A stretch of 64,000 nucleotides of DNA from assembly GCF_001514125.1 (NCBI RefSeq), contig NZ_KQ948553.1, forward strand, positions 323,501 to 387,500, in the 5' to 3' direction. The notes under the pieces were generated by a model that did no database searches, was not told the DNA's origin, and saw nothing but the letters and a program-made list of their open reading frames with translations. How positions within the stretch are numbered: the stretch's first letter is position 1; each line of letters opens with the position of its first letter. This stretch comes from Streptomyces longwoodensis (GTDB taxonomy: Bacteria > Actinomycetota > Actinomycetes > Streptomycetales > Streptomycetaceae). This document shows, piece after piece, positions 14,032 to 23,327 of the stretch. The position numbers and the translations under genes were made by a program.

Positions 14032-14796
14032 TCAGTGCGCCACGACGCGTGCCATCGAGCCACGGTGCGGTTGCGTCGGGACGCCCCGCGCCGGTTCCGG
14101 CACCGCCCTGCCTCCGGCACCGGCGGGCTGCCGGCCGGCGGGTGCCGGTGGGGCGCCCCGGCGCGGCTGCGCCACGGCGCCGTTCTGGACGTCCATCACG
14201 GCGTGCGCCACGAGTCCGCCCATCGGGTCGTGCCGGATCAGGTCCCGCAGCCGGGAGCGGGACGAGCGTCCCTCGTTGCCCGGATACAGGTGCTTGCCGA
14301 GACCGACCGCGTGGGCCAGGGCGGCGAGCGCCGCCGTCCTCGGGTCCGGCGGCACGCCGGTGCGGATCGCCGAGTCCAGCCGGGCCCTGATCTCCCGGCT
14401 GATCGCGGTGTCCGTCGCCTGGTAGCGCGTCGTCGGCAACACCCCGCACATCTGGCCCTCGACGGCATGCACCATGCCGCACCGCTCCAGGTGCGAGAGG
14501 TAGACCTGACGGAGGCCCAGTCGTGGGCCCCCGATCCAGTGGACCGCCCGCACCGGAGCGCCGCGTCGTCGCAGCAACTCCAACGCGCAGTCCAAGGTCG
14601 GATCTCCTGTCGGCCGTGGCACGACCACGGCGATACGATCCCCGTCTGGGGCTATCCGTCCGGCCAGCGCCAGCTCCACTAGCTGTGCTCCGGCCAGACC
14701 GAGATCGAGCGACTGCGGCTGTGCAGTGGTACCCGTGGCCGGGTCCAGTGCCAGCAACAGAAGCTCCTCCGGAAGTGTTCTGCGGCTCCTGCCCAT
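14032..14796 (-). CDS. GOLPH3/VPS74 (GPP34) family protein
   Basis: A 254-residue protein of the GPP34 family. The start L-P-E-E-L-L-L-L-A-L-D and the L-A-G-A-Q-L-V-E-L-A-L-A-G-R-I block are diagnostic. Eukaryotic members bind phosphatidylinositol-4-phosphate at the Golgi; the role in Streptomyces, where several copies are usual, is unknown but probably membrane-associated. The C-terminal 45 residues are an added Pro/Ala/Arg tail. It is divergent from the DD-carboxypeptidase gene. The 275 bases downstream hold no gene that I can support. Confidence 0.85.
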   Translation of the reverse strand: MGRSRRTLPEELLLLALDPATGTTAQPQSLDLGLAGAQLVELALAGRIAPDGDRIAVVVPRPTGDPTLDCALELLRRRGAPVRAVHWIGGPRLGLRQVYLSHLERCGMVHAVEGQMCGVLPTTRYQATDTAISREIRARLDSAIRTGVPPDPRTAALAALAHAVGLGKHLYPGNEGRSSRSRLRDLIRHDPMGGLVAHAVMDVQNGAVAQPRRGAPPAPAGRQPAGAGGRAVPEPARGVPTQPHRGSMARVVAH

Positions 14797-15040
14797 CCAT
14801 GCCTCCCCGCGTGGATGAATGACAGGGTGACCCCTCTCACATTGGTCTGTCGAGGGTGCGTGACCTGTTTGTAAGGGAACCGGCAGGTATGTCGTTCTCG
14901 TCTACCGCTCGGGTCGGGCTCGCACACAGGACACTGGTACACGGTTCGGACAGCACGGTGGAGCGGTGGTCCGGCGGGCGGTACACCCTACGAAGCGGCC
15001 GCTGTGCGGGTCGTACGGGAACGTAATCGAGGAGGCATCG

Positions 15041-17713
15041 GTGGCGGGCGAGTCCCCCGACAGGTCGAAGCAGCGCGAGTCGTCGGCAGAACCGACGTCG
15101 GGGAGTGCGGGGCCGGTTCCCGAGGCGCGGGAAGCGCGGGAAGCGCGGGAAACGCGGGATCCGCGGATGGCCGTGGCACGGGAGTCCGCCGGGGCGCGCG
15201 GCGGCGTGGACACGGCCACGCGGGTGTTCTCGGTCCGGGAGGCGATCGAGGAGGCCGGGAGTACCGACGGTTCCGGGAAGTCCGAGAAGACCGAGAAGAC
15301 CGGGAAGACCGAGAAGTCGGCGGACGCGGCCGATACGGCGGAACCGGTGGACACGGCGGAGGCCGCGGACACCGCTGAGTCGGCGGATGCCTCCGACGCC
15401 GAGGGCGCCTCGCGGGACGCCGAGGGCGGCTCCGGGCGCTCGGGCGGCGCCGGGGAGGACTCCGGGGTCGCCGAGGGCTCCGAGGGCGCGCAGGGCGCCT
15501 CCGAGGGCGCGCAGGGCCGTTCGGAGGACGGCGACGGCGACGCCGGGACGGACACCGAGGGTGCGGCCGACGCGGACACGGCCCCCGAGAGCGACGCGGC
15601 CGACCAGGACACCCCCGCCGAGGCCGGCTCCGGCCGGCGCGATCCCGCCGACGCGGAGGACGAGCGCGCCGAGGCGGACACGGCGGACGACACCGCCGAC
15701 GCCCCCGTCGACCAGCCCACCGCGATCTTCAAGGCCCCGCGTCCCGAGCGCGCCGTCGACCAGCCGACCACCATGCTGAAGCTGGGCGACGCCTCCCCGG
15801 CCCCCAAGGGCACGACCGCCCCTGCGGACAAGGCCGACGCCGCGCCGGCCCCGGACGGCGACGAGCCCGCCGACGCCTCCCCGGCCGAGGACGCACCCGG
15901 CACCGGCAAGACGCCCGAGGGCAAGACCACCGAGCCGCAGCCCACCGACGCCGAGCCCGCCGCAGACGCCCCCGAGGACGCCGAGCCGAAGGACGCAGAG
16001 CCGAAGGACGCCGAGCCGAAGGACACGGCCTCCAAGGACGCCGAGCCCGAGCGCACCGAGCCCGAGGACGCCACCCCCGCGGACGCAGAGCCCAAGGACG
16101 CGGAGCCCGAGGACGCCGCCCCGAAGGGCTCCGCCCCCAAGGGCTCCACCCCCGAGCCCGACCCCGAGCGCACCAGCAAGTTCGTCGCGCTGAAGTCGCT
16201 CGACGACCCCGACGTGCGCAAGCCCAAGCCGGCCGAGTCGACGACCGTGCTGCGCAAGGTCACGCCCCCGGCGACCCCCGGGACCTCCAAGGCCCCCGCG
16301 AGCCCCGCGGCCTCCGCCTCCGCGACCGCCCCCGCCGAGGCGACCACCGCGCTGCCGACGGTGAAGCCCTCCGAGGCGACGGCGGTCGTGCCGCAGGTCG
16401 GTCCCGAGCGGACGCAGCAGCAGCCCGTGCCGCCGAAGCCGCCGCTGGACCTGCTGGCCGAGCTGACGAACACCCCGCCGCCCCCGCCGACGCCGCTGCG
16501 CACGCTGGCCCGGCGGATCAAGATCTGGACGCCGCTGGTCATCCTGCTGGTGATCGTCTTTGCGATCGTGCAGGCCGTGCGGCCGCTCCCGAAGCCCGAG
16601 CTGACCCTCACCGCCAAGGACTCCTTCACCTTCGAGGGCGGCAAGGTGCAGCTGCCCTGGCCGGGCGAGGGCCAGGGCTGGATGGACGTGGACGACGTCG
16701 GCACCGTGGACTCCTTCGGCAAGCAGACGCCCGTGCCGATCGGGTCCGTCGCCAAGTCGATGACGGCGTACATCGTCCTCAAGGACCACCCGCTGAAGTC
16801 CGGCGAGGAGGGACCGGCCATCCCGGTGGACGCGACCGCCGAGAAGGAGGGCGGGTACGACGCCGACGGCGAGTCGACGCTGAACACCGTCAAGGCGGGC
16901 GACAAGCTCACCCAGAAGCAGGCCCTGTCGGCGATCATGATCCCGTCGGCCAACAACATCGCCCGGCTGCTGGCCCGCTGGGACGCCGGTTCCGAGACCG
17001 CGTTCATCAAGAAGATGAACGACACCGCCAAGGAACTCGGGATGACCAACACCACCTACACCGACGCCTCGGGCCTGAAGGAGACCACCGTCTCCACCGC
17101 CGAGGACCAGGTGAAGCTGGGCAACGAGCTGGTGAAGATCAAGGCGCTGACGGACATCACCCGGCTGCCCGAGTGGACCGACCCGTCGGGGCAGAAGTGG
17201 CGCAACTACAACACCCTGGTGCCGTACAACCACGCGATCGGCCTGAAGACGGGCAGCACCACCAAGGCCGGCGGCAACCTGCTGTTCGCCGCGACCGAGG
17301 AGGTCGGCGGTGAGACGGTGACCCTGGTGGGCGCGATCCTCGGCCAGCACAAGGCGCCGATCATCGACACGGTGAACGCGGTCAGCAAGACCGCGATGCT
17401 GGCCGCCCAGGAGTCGATGACCGCGTCGAAGATCCTCAAGAAGGGTGACGTCGTCGGGTACGTCGACGACCTGATGGGGCACCACACGCCGGTCGTGGTG
17501 ACCGAGGACGTCCCGGCCGTCGGCTGGGCGGGCCTCACGGTGAAGCTGTCCTTCGCCCCGGCCGACGACCTGCCGCACTCCGCGAAGGCGGGCACCCAGG
17601 TCGGCACGCTGACCGTCGGCGACGGCGACAGCGGCGCCGTGAAGGTGCCGGTGGCCCTGCAGCAGGAGCTCACCGAGCCCGGCTTCACGGACAAGCTGAC
17701 CCGGATCGGCTAG
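15041..17713 (+). CDS. Membrane D-alanyl-D-alanine carboxypeptidase with long acidic cytoplasmic arm
   Basis: An 890-residue protein of unusual architecture. Residues 1 to about 490 are low-complexity, rich in Ala, Asp, Glu, Pro and Thr, with short repeats (R-E-A near residue 30; A-E-P-K-D near 310-370). One transmembrane helix (about 493-514) follows, then a serine peptidase S11 domain with S-V-A-K (Ser569/Lys572), S-A-N (about 637) and K-T-G (about 736), the three motifs of penicillin-binding DD-carboxypeptidases. It should trim the terminal D-Ala of wall pentapeptides. The GTG at 15041 has GAGGAGG five bases upstream. The two V-D-Q-P-T blocks in the arm (about residues 225-245) contain Thr that could be kinase targets (inference). 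Confidence 0.9.
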   Translation: MAGESPDRSKQRESSAEPTSGSAGPVPEAREAREARETRDPRMAVARESAGARGGVDTATRVFSVREAIEEAGSTDGSGKSEKTEKTGKTEKSADAADTAEPVDTAEAADTAESADASDAEGASRDAEGGSGRSGGAGEDSGVAEGSEGAQGASEGAQGRSEDGDGDAGTDTEGAADADTAPESDAADQDTPAEAGSGRRDPADAEDERAEADTADDTADAPVDQPTAIFKAPRPERAVDQPTTMLKLGDASPAPKGTTAPADKADAAPAPDGDEPADASPAEDAPGTGKTPEGKTTEPQPTDAEPAADAPEDAEPKDAEPKDAEPKDTASKDAEPERTEPEDATPADAEPKDAEPEDAAPKGSAPKGSTPEPDPERTSKFVALKSLDDPDVRKPKPAESTTVLRKVTPPATPGTSKAPASPAASASATAPAEATTALPTVKPSEATAVVPQVGPERTQQQPVPPKPPLDLLAELTNTPPPPPTPLRTLARRIKIWTPLVILLVIVFAIVQAVRPLPKPELTLTAKDSFTFEGGKVQLPWPGEGQGWMDVDDVGTVDSFGKQTPVPIGSVAKSMTAYIVLKDHPLKSGEEGPAIPVDATAEKEGGYDADGESTLNTVKAGDKLTQKQALSAIMIPSANNIARLLARWDAGSETAFIKKMNDTAKELGMTNTTYTDASGLKETTVSTAEDQVKLGNELVKIKALTDITRLPEWTDPSGQKWRNYNTLVPYNHAIGLKTGSTTKAGGNLLFAATEEVGGETVTLVGAILGQHKAPIIDTVNAVSKTAMLAAQESMTASKILKKGDVVGYVDDLMGHHTPVVVTEDVPAVGWAGLTVKLSFAPADDLPHSAKAGTQVGTLTVGDGDSGAVKVPVALQQELTEPGFTDKLTRIG

Positions 17714-17755
17714 CTGTACCGGCCGGCCGCCGGCCTGCCCCCGGCCGGTCCCCGC

Positions 17756-17802
17756 GCACCCCGTCGGGGCGCCCCCACCGAGGGGGCTGCCCCACGGGGT
17801 GC
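17756..17802 (+). terminator. Nested hairpin terminator after DD-carboxypeptidase
   Basis: An outer stem, GCACCCCGT with ACGGGGTGC, encloses an inner stem, GCCCCC with GGGGGC around ACCGA. The structure begins about 40 bases after the carboxypeptidase stop and ends before the next gene. Confidence 0.6.
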
Positions 17803-17895
17803 GTGCTAGCGTCACGAAACGGGACAGGCCGGCGTGCGGGCGCCGCCGAACGCACAGGTCGACAGAAGAAGAGACGGGACGGGGAGTGCCTTCAG

Positions 17896-19788
17896 GTGGC
17901 CACTGCGGAGCCGACACGCGCCGACGACACCGGTCCGGGCCCGGACGCCGGCCCGCGAATACGGGTGCCCGCGGACGCTCCCGCACCCGCTGAACCCGGA
18001 CGGCCCGCCCCGGCCGCACCGCCCGGCGGGTCCGGCCGGTCCGGCTTCCGGGCCCGGCTGGACGCCCTCGCGGCCCTGCTCGGGCGCCACCCGGTGCTGT
18101 CGGTCACCGCGCTCTCCGGTGTGCTGCACCTCGTCTGGTTCTTCACGTTCGCGAACAGCGGCGGCGACCTCGCCGCGCAGGACGCGTGGGCCGAGTTCGT
18201 CGGCCGCCACCCGGACTCCGCGTACAACCTCGCCTGGTACGGCGGCATGCACCCGGTGTCGTACAGCGTGGTCTCGCCGTACCTGATGTCCGTCCTCGGG
18301 GTGCGGACCACGATGATGATCGCGGGGACGCTGTCGGCGGCCCTGCTGACGCTGGTCCTGCTGCGCTGCCGGCCGGTCAGGAACCCGGTGTGGCCGGCCG
18401 TGGCCGGGGTGTTCGCGTTCCTGTGCAACGCCGCGTCGGGCCGGGTGACGTTCGGGCTCGGCACGGTGTTCGCGCTGGGCGCGGTGGCCGTCGTCTTCTG
18501 CTGGCCGCACCGCTGGCGCTACAAGCGCTGGGCGAAGGCGCTGTGCGCGGCGCCGCTCGCCGCGCTCGCCACCATGGCGTCGCCGGTCGCGGGCCTGTTC
18601 GTGGGCCTGATCGCGGTGGCGCTGTTCCTGCAGAAGCGGCGGCCCGGCGCGTGGGCGCTGGGGCTGGCCCCGGCCGCGGTGGTCGCGGTGTCGGCGTGGC
18701 TGTTCCCGTTCTCCGGGACCCAGCCGATGTCGTTCGGCTCGGCGTCGCTGCCGTTCGTCTACGCGGTGATCGTGTTCCTGGTCGTGCCGCACGACTGGAA
18801 GACCGTGCGGATCACGGCGGCCGTGTACGGGCTCGCGGTGCTCGGGGTGTGGATCGTCAGCTCGCAGATCGGGTCGAACATCACGCGGCTGGCGATGCTG
18901 TTCGCGGGGGTGGTGCTGGTGTGCGCGCTGCCGTTCGCGGTGCCGCGCACCCGCAAGTGGTACGTGATCGTGGTGGCGATCGCCGGGTTCGTCACCTGGA
19001 TCGGCTTCAAGTCGGTCGACGACGTGGTGCGCACGACGCCGGCCGCGTCGTGGGCGCGTGAGCTGGCCCCGCTGGTCAACCAGCTCCAGGGCGTCGGCGC
19101 CGAGAAGGGGCGGGTGGAGGTCGTCCCGGCCCGCTCGCACCGGGAGGCGTCCGCGCTCGCGCCGTACGTGAACCTGGCGCGCGGCTGGAACCGGCAGGCC
19201 GACATGGAGCGCAACCCGCTCTTCTACGACGACACCCTGAACTCCGCGAACTACCACGAGTGGCTCCAGCGGTGGGCCGTGCACTTCGTGGTGGTGCCGA
19301 AGGACAAGCCGGACGGGGACGGCGGTGAGCGGGAGCGGGAGCTGGTGCAGCGGGGGCTGCCCTACCTGACGCAGATCTGGGGCGACGCCAACTGGCAGCT
19401 GTTCCGGGTGACCGACCCGGCGCCGCTCGCCGAGCCGCACGCGGTGGTGCAGCGGGCCGAGCAGGGCGAGTGGACGATCGACGTGCAGCGGGCGGGGCGG
19501 GTGCTCATCCGCATCCCCTACTCGCCGTGGCTGAGCATCGTCGACGCGCAGGGCAAGAGCCTGAAGGCGCCGCAGGAGACGGAGGCGTCGAAGCACCGCG
19601 AGGAGGGCGAGCCCAAGTCGTTCTCCAACCTGAACGGGTGCCTGTACGAGACCGACGAGGACGCCCAGGGCGACAAGTGGACGGTGCTGCTCGCGCCGAA
19701 GTCCGGGACGTACCGGCTGGCGGCCCCGTACCAGCTGCCGCGCGGCACGCCGTGCCCGGACGAGCTGAAGGACGACGCCTCGCGGTAG
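17896..19788 (+). CDS. Polytopic membrane protein, possibly GT-C glycosyltransferase-like
   Basis: A 630-residue protein with a Pro-rich cytoplasmic N-terminus (about 50 residues), about eleven transmembrane helices up to residue 400, and a soluble extracytoplasmic C-terminal domain of about 220 residues. The first external loop is acidic (S-G-G-D-L-A-A-Q-D-A-W), and the pattern of many helices followed by a C-terminal globular domain resembles GT-C fold glycosyltransferases. I do not recognise a specific family, and the transferase idea is inference. The GTG at 17896 has GGGGAG upstream. It lies between the DD-carboxypeptidase and symporter genes on the same strand but behind a terminator. 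Confidence 0.6.
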   Translation: MATAEPTRADDTGPGPDAGPRIRVPADAPAPAEPGRPAPAAPPGGSGRSGFRARLDALAALLGRHPVLSVTALSGVLHLVWFFTFANSGGDLAAQDAWAEFVGRHPDSAYNLAWYGGMHPVSYSVVSPYLMSVLGVRTTMMIAGTLSAALLTLVLLRCRPVRNPVWPAVAGVFAFLCNAASGRVTFGLGTVFALGAVAVVFCWPHRWRYKRWAKALCAAPLAALATMASPVAGLFVGLIAVALFLQKRRPGAWALGLAPAAVVAVSAWLFPFSGTQPMSFGSASLPFVYAVIVFLVVPHDWKTVRITAAVYGLAVLGVWIVSSQIGSNITRLAMLFAGVVLVCALPFAVPRTRKWYVIVVAIAGFVTWIGFKSVDDVVRTTPAASWARELAPLVNQLQGVGAEKGRVEVVPARSHREASALAPYVNLARGWNRQADMERNPLFYDDTLNSANYHEWLQRWAVHFVVVPKDKPDGDGGERERELVQRGLPYLTQIWGDANWQLFRVTDPAPLAEPHAVVQRAEQGEWTIDVQRAGRVLIRIPYSPWLSIVDAQGKSLKAPQETEASKHREEGEPKSFSNLNGCLYETDEDAQGDKWTVLLAPKSGTYRLAAPYQLPRGTPCPDELKDDASR

Positions 19789-19833
19789 GTCCTTCCCCGC
19801 CCCTCCCCAGCGGCGGACGCCCGTGCCCGGCTC

Positions 19834-19849
19834 GTTCATACTGATGAAC
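19834..19849. promoter_or_regulatory. Palindromic operator candidate upstream of symporter
   Basis: GTTCAT and ATGAAC are perfect inverted arms around ACTG, in an AT-richer pocket about 110 bases before the symporter start. Confidence 0.35.
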
Positions 19850-19959
19850 CCAGGACAGCACTCCGAACATTTTTGCCTCCCCTTGACCTTCCGCTTACTT
19901 GTCGTGTTCACGCGCCCGCACCCACGATGAGCGCCGGGCTGAACCCTGGGAGGGCGCAC

Positions 19960-21519
19960 ATGAACGGTCTCGACTGGGCCGTGCTCATCGGCTATTTCGG
20001 CGTGATGGTCGCCATCGGCGTGTGGTCGCACAAGCGCGTCGACAACGTCAGCGACTTCTTCACCGCGGGCGGCAAGATGCCCTGGTGGCTGTCCGGCATC
20101 TCGCACCACATGTCGGGCTACAGCGCGGTGATGTTCACCGGCTACGCCGGCATCGCCTACACCTACGGGGTCACCTCGTTCATCACGTGGTCCTTCCCCA
20201 TCGCGCTCGGCATCGCCATCGGCTCCAAGCTGTTCGCGCCGCGCATCAACCGGCTGCGCTCCCGGCTCCACGTGGCCTCCCCGCTGGAGTACCTGAAGAA
20301 CCGGTACGACCTGCGGACCCAGCAGGCGCTGGCCTGGTCCGGCATGCTGCTGAAGATCGTGGACGTGGGCGCCAAGTGGGCCGCGATCGCCACCCTGTTG
20401 TCGGTGTTCACCGGGGTGTCGCTCAACCAGGGCATCCTCATCACCGGCTGCATCACGGCGGTCTACTGCACGATCGGCGGCCTGTGGGCGGACGCGCTGA
20501 CCGAGCTCGGCCAGTTCGTCATCCAGCTCCTGGCCGGCGTCGCGATGTTCGTGGCCGTGGTGCTGAAGCTGGACGACAAGGGCATCGGCTTCCTGGAGGC
20601 GTGGGACCAGCCCGCGCTGCACGGCCACGACAAGCCGCTGGTGGGGCCGTACGGGACGGTGTTCCTGCTGGCGTTCCTGTTCATCAAGCTGTTCGAGTAC
20701 AACGGCGGCATGCTCAACCAGGCCCAGCGGTACATGGCCACGGCCACCGCACACGAGGCCGAGCGCTCCGCGCGGCTGTCGGCGGCGCTGTGGCTCGTCT
20801 GGCCGGTGGTGCTGTTCTTCCCGATGTGGATGTCGCCGCTGCTGGTCGACGCGCAGAAGCCGGACGGCTCCGACTCCTACGGCCTGATGACCGAACAGCT
20901 CCTGCCGCACGGCCTGCTGGGCCTGGTGATCGTCGGGTTCTTCTCGCACACGATGGCCATGTGCTCCTCCGACGCCAACGCGATCGCGGCGGTCTTCACC
21001 CGGGACGTGGCGCCGGTGCTGTCGAAGCAGGCGCGGGCCTGGGGCGAGCGCAAGGGGCTGGTCGCGGCCCGGGTCACCACGGTGGTCTTCCTCGGCCTGT
21101 CGATGGCGGTGGCGACTCAGGTCAACTCGCCCACGTTCAAGGACATCATCACGGTCGTCATCAAGTGGGTGGCGGGGCTGATGGGCCCGATCGCGATCCC
21201 GATGATGCTGGGCCTGCTGCGCCCGTTCCGCCGCTCGGGCCCGACCGCGGCGCTGACCAGCTGGTCCCTGGGCCTGCTGGCGTTCTGGCTGGTGAACTAC
21301 CCGATCAACTGGAACGTCGACGGCGGGGTCCCGCTGCAGTACCAGGTCTCCGTGCCGCTCGCGGTCTCGCTGGTGCTGTACGTCCTGGTCGGGTACCTGA
21401 AGCCGGAGGACACCCCGGAGCGGCTGGCGGTCATCGAGCGCATCAACGGCGGTGACGAGGGGACGGCGGCCGCGGTCCCCGAGCCCCGGGACGCCGTCCC
21501 GGCCCCCGTGAAGGACTGA
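19960..21519 (+). CDS. Sodium:solute symporter (SSS family)
   Basis: A 519-residue transporter with about thirteen transmembrane helices. Family features are D-F-F-T-A-G-G-K-M-P-W-W in the first loop, S-G-Y-S-A-V-M-F-T-G-Y-A-G in helix 2, and F-S-H-T-M-A-M-C-S-S-D-A-N-A in the later core. Sodium-driven uptake of a sugar or organic solute is expected; the substrate cannot be assigned. The ATG at 19960 has GGGAGGG upstream. The gene ends 19 bases from the convergent ADP-ribosylglycohydrolase gene. Confidence 0.88.
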   Translation: MNGLDWAVLIGYFGVMVAIGVWSHKRVDNVSDFFTAGGKMPWWLSGISHHMSGYSAVMFTGYAGIAYTYGVTSFITWSFPIALGIAIGSKLFAPRINRLRSRLHVASPLEYLKNRYDLRTQQALAWSGMLLKIVDVGAKWAAIATLLSVFTGVSLNQGILITGCITAVYCTIGGLWADALTELGQFVIQLLAGVAMFVAVVLKLDDKGIGFLEAWDQPALHGHDKPLVGPYGTVFLLAFLFIKLFEYNGGMLNQAQRYMATATAHEAERSARLSAALWLVWPVVLFFPMWMSPLLVDAQKPDGSDSYGLMTEQLLPHGLLGLVIVGFFSHTMAMCSSDANAIAAVFTRDVAPVLSKQARAWGERKGLVAARVTTVVFLGLSMAVATQVNSPTFKDIITVVIKWVAGLMGPIAIPMMLGLLRPFRRSGPTAALTSWSLGLLAFWLVNYPINWNVDGGVPLQYQVSVPLAVSLVLYVLVGYLKPEDTPERLAVIERINGGDEGTAAAVPEPRDAVPAPVKD

Positions 21520-21520
21520 C

Positions 21521-21536
21521 GGCCGGGCGCCCGGCC
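21521..21536. terminator. 16-bp perfect palindrome between convergent genes
   Basis: GGCCGGGC and GCCCGGCC abut with no loop. The element fills the 19-base gap between the symporter and ADP-ribosylglycohydrolase genes and may terminate both transcripts. Confidence 0.45.
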
Positions 21537-21538
21537 CG

Positions 21539-22660
21539 CTACACGGCCCGCGGGTAGCGGGCCAGCCAGCCCGGGGACGCGCCGGCGGGGCCGTGCAGGG
21601 CCGGGCCCTGGGTCATCTCCATGGCGAAGTCGTCGGCCAGTTCCAGGATCGTCGGACGGCCCTCCAGCTCGGCCAGCCAGGCCGGCGGGAGGGCCGTCTC
21701 GCCGTGCAGGGCGCCGAGCAGTCCGCCGGTCAGCGCGCCGACCGCGGCGGAGGCGGCGCCGTGGCCGACCGCGAGGCGCAGTCCGTGCCGTACGTCCTCG
21801 GCGACCAGGGCGCAGTAGACGGCGGCGGCGAGCGCGCCGGGGGCGCGGCGCTCGGCGCCGGCCAGTTCCTCGACCCGGGCCGGGGTGGGCAGGCCCTGGC
21901 GGACGGTGCCGAGGGCGCGCTGGAGGGCGTCGGTCACCGGCTCGTGGCCGGGCCGGGCCGCCATCAGCGCGAGGGCGCGCTGCACGGCCCCGTCGAGGCT
22001 GTCGCCGCGCGCCAGGGCGTGGACGACCAGGGCGTACGCGCCCGCCGTGAGGCAGGCCGCCGGGTGGCCGTGGGTCTGCGCGGCGCACTCGACGGCGAGC
22101 TGGGCGACGAGCTGGGGCTCCCAGCCGACGAGCAGCCCGAAGGGAGCGGAGCGCGGGACCACCTCGGGGCCGGCGGCGGCGGGGTTCTTGGGCGCGTCGA
22201 GGGTGCCCATGGTGGTGTCACCGAGGCCCATGAGCAGGGCGCGGGTGGGCTCGCGGCGGGCGTACAGCCACTCCTCGCGGGCCAGCCAGCCGTCCTCCGC
22301 GCGCCGCTCGTCGGGGCCCCAGTCGCGCTGGGTGGCGGCCCAGCGCAGGTAGGCGCGGTGCAGGTCGGTCGGCGGGTGCCAGGCGCCGGTGTCGCGGCGG
22401 ACCTGGGCCCGGATCAGGCCGTCGACGGTGAACAGGGTCAGCTGGGTGAGGTGGGTGATCGTGCCGCGCCGCCCGTGGGCGGGGAGCAGGTCGGCCACGC
22501 CGTCGGGGCCGTGTGCGGCCTGGATCTCCTCGGCCGACAGGGCGTCGACGGGGGCGCCGAGCGCGTCGCCGACGGCCGCGCCCAGCAGCGTGCCGCGCAC
22601 CCGGCTGCGGAAGTCCTGCTGCTCGCTGCGGCCCCAGACGGGACCCGCTGTCGCACTCAC
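21539..22660 (-). CDS. ADP-ribosylglycohydrolase family protein
   Basis: A 373-residue DraG/ARH-type protein. The N-terminal R-G-T-L-L-G-A-A-V-G-D-A-L-G-A-P-V-D motif carries the first metal-site Asp. Later G-D-S-L-D-G-A-V and G-H-G-A-A-S-A-A-V-G-A-L-T-G-G-L-L-G-A correspond to the other conserved blocks. The usual second metal-binding Asp pair is replaced by less canonical residues, so activity is uncertain. The GTG at 22660 lies five bases after GGAGG. ADP-ribosylation is known to affect Streptomyces development, but the substrate here is unknown. Confidence 0.82.
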   Translation of the reverse strand: MSATAGPVWGRSEQQDFRSRVRGTLLGAAVGDALGAPVDALSAEEIQAAHGPDGVADLLPAHGRRGTITHLTQLTLFTVDGLIRAQVRRDTGAWHPPTDLHRAYLRWAATQRDWGPDERRAEDGWLAREEWLYARREPTRALLMGLGDTTMGTLDAPKNPAAAGPEVVPRSAPFGLLVGWEPQLVAQLAVECAAQTHGHPAACLTAGAYALVVHALARGDSLDGAVQRALALMAARPGHEPVTDALQRALGTVRQGLPTPARVEELAGAERRAPGALAAAVYCALVAEDVRHGLRLAVGHGAASAAVGALTGGLLGALHGETALPPAWLAELEGRPTILELADDFAMEMTQGPALHGPAGASPGWLARYPRAV

Positions 22661-22799
22661 CACGTCCTCCCGGGCCCCGTTCGCACGTACGACGGTTCGC
22701 CACTGTAATCGACCGTGAACGTGGAGTTGAGGTGCACCCGACATGGATCTGGCTCAATCCGCACGGGAGACGGACGTGTGGGCTGGGAATGACCTCCCC

Positions 22800-23327
22800 A
22801 TGATCAAATCCAGCGCACCCGCCGCGCGCGGCGCACGCCCCCTGACCGTCACCGCCACCGCGCTCACGGCCACGGTCGCCCTCTACATGGCGCTGGTCGC
22901 CTTCGGGAACATCACCGACTTCGGCACCAACCAGCAGTTCGTGCGGCACGTCCTGGCCATGGACACCACCTTCGAGGACGACGACCTGATGTGGCGGGCG
23001 ATCACCGGCAGGGCGCTCCAGGACACCGCCTACGTGCTGATCATCGCCTGGGAGACCGCCGCCGCGCTGGTGCTGCTGGCCGCCACCTGGCTGTGGGTCC
23101 GCCGCGACACCCCCCGCGCCCGCACCCTCTCCACGTACGGCCTGCTGATGGTGATGCTGCTGTTCGGGGCCGGGTTCATAGCCGTCGGCGGCGAGTGGTT
23201 CGCCATGTGGCAGTCCAAGGACTGGAACGGCCTGGACGCCGCGACCCGGGTGTTCACGCTGAGCGGCCTGGTGCTGCTCGTCGTGCAGCTGACGACCCGC
23301 GAGGAGCCGGCTACGGCACGACCCTGA
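22800..23327 (+). CDS. DUF2165 family membrane protein
   Basis: A 175-residue protein with four transmembrane helices and the DUF2165 signature: Y-M-A-L-V-A-F-G-N-I-T-D, then F-V-R-H-V-L-A-M-D-T-T-F after helix 1, and G-G-E-W-F-A-M-W-Q-S-K-x-W-N-G. No function is established. The ATG at 22800 gives the normal family length; a longer in-frame ATG at 22743 is possible. Its 3' end overlaps the convergent LDT-like gene by 17 bases. Confidence 0.8.
   Translation: MIKSSAPAARGARPLTVTATALTATVALYMALVAFGNITDFGTNQQFVRHVLAMDTTFEDDDLMWRAITGRALQDTAYVLIIAWETAAALVLLAATWLWVRRDTPRARTLSTYGLLMVMLLFGAGFIAVGGEWFAMWQSKDWNGLDAATRVFTLSGLVLLVVQLTTREEPATARP

Noticed and set aside
15125..16030. Micro-repeats in the carboxypeptidase arm considered as a CRISPR or VNTR array
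   Set aside because: They are in-frame coding repeats of 9-15 bases without unique spacers.
14837..18019. A complementary-strand open frame of over 1,000 codons opposite the DD-carboxypeptidase
   Set aside because: It is a high-GC shadow: low-complexity Arg/Gly/Leu sequence, no family motifs, and the opposite strand carries a clear PBP domain with all catalytic motifs.
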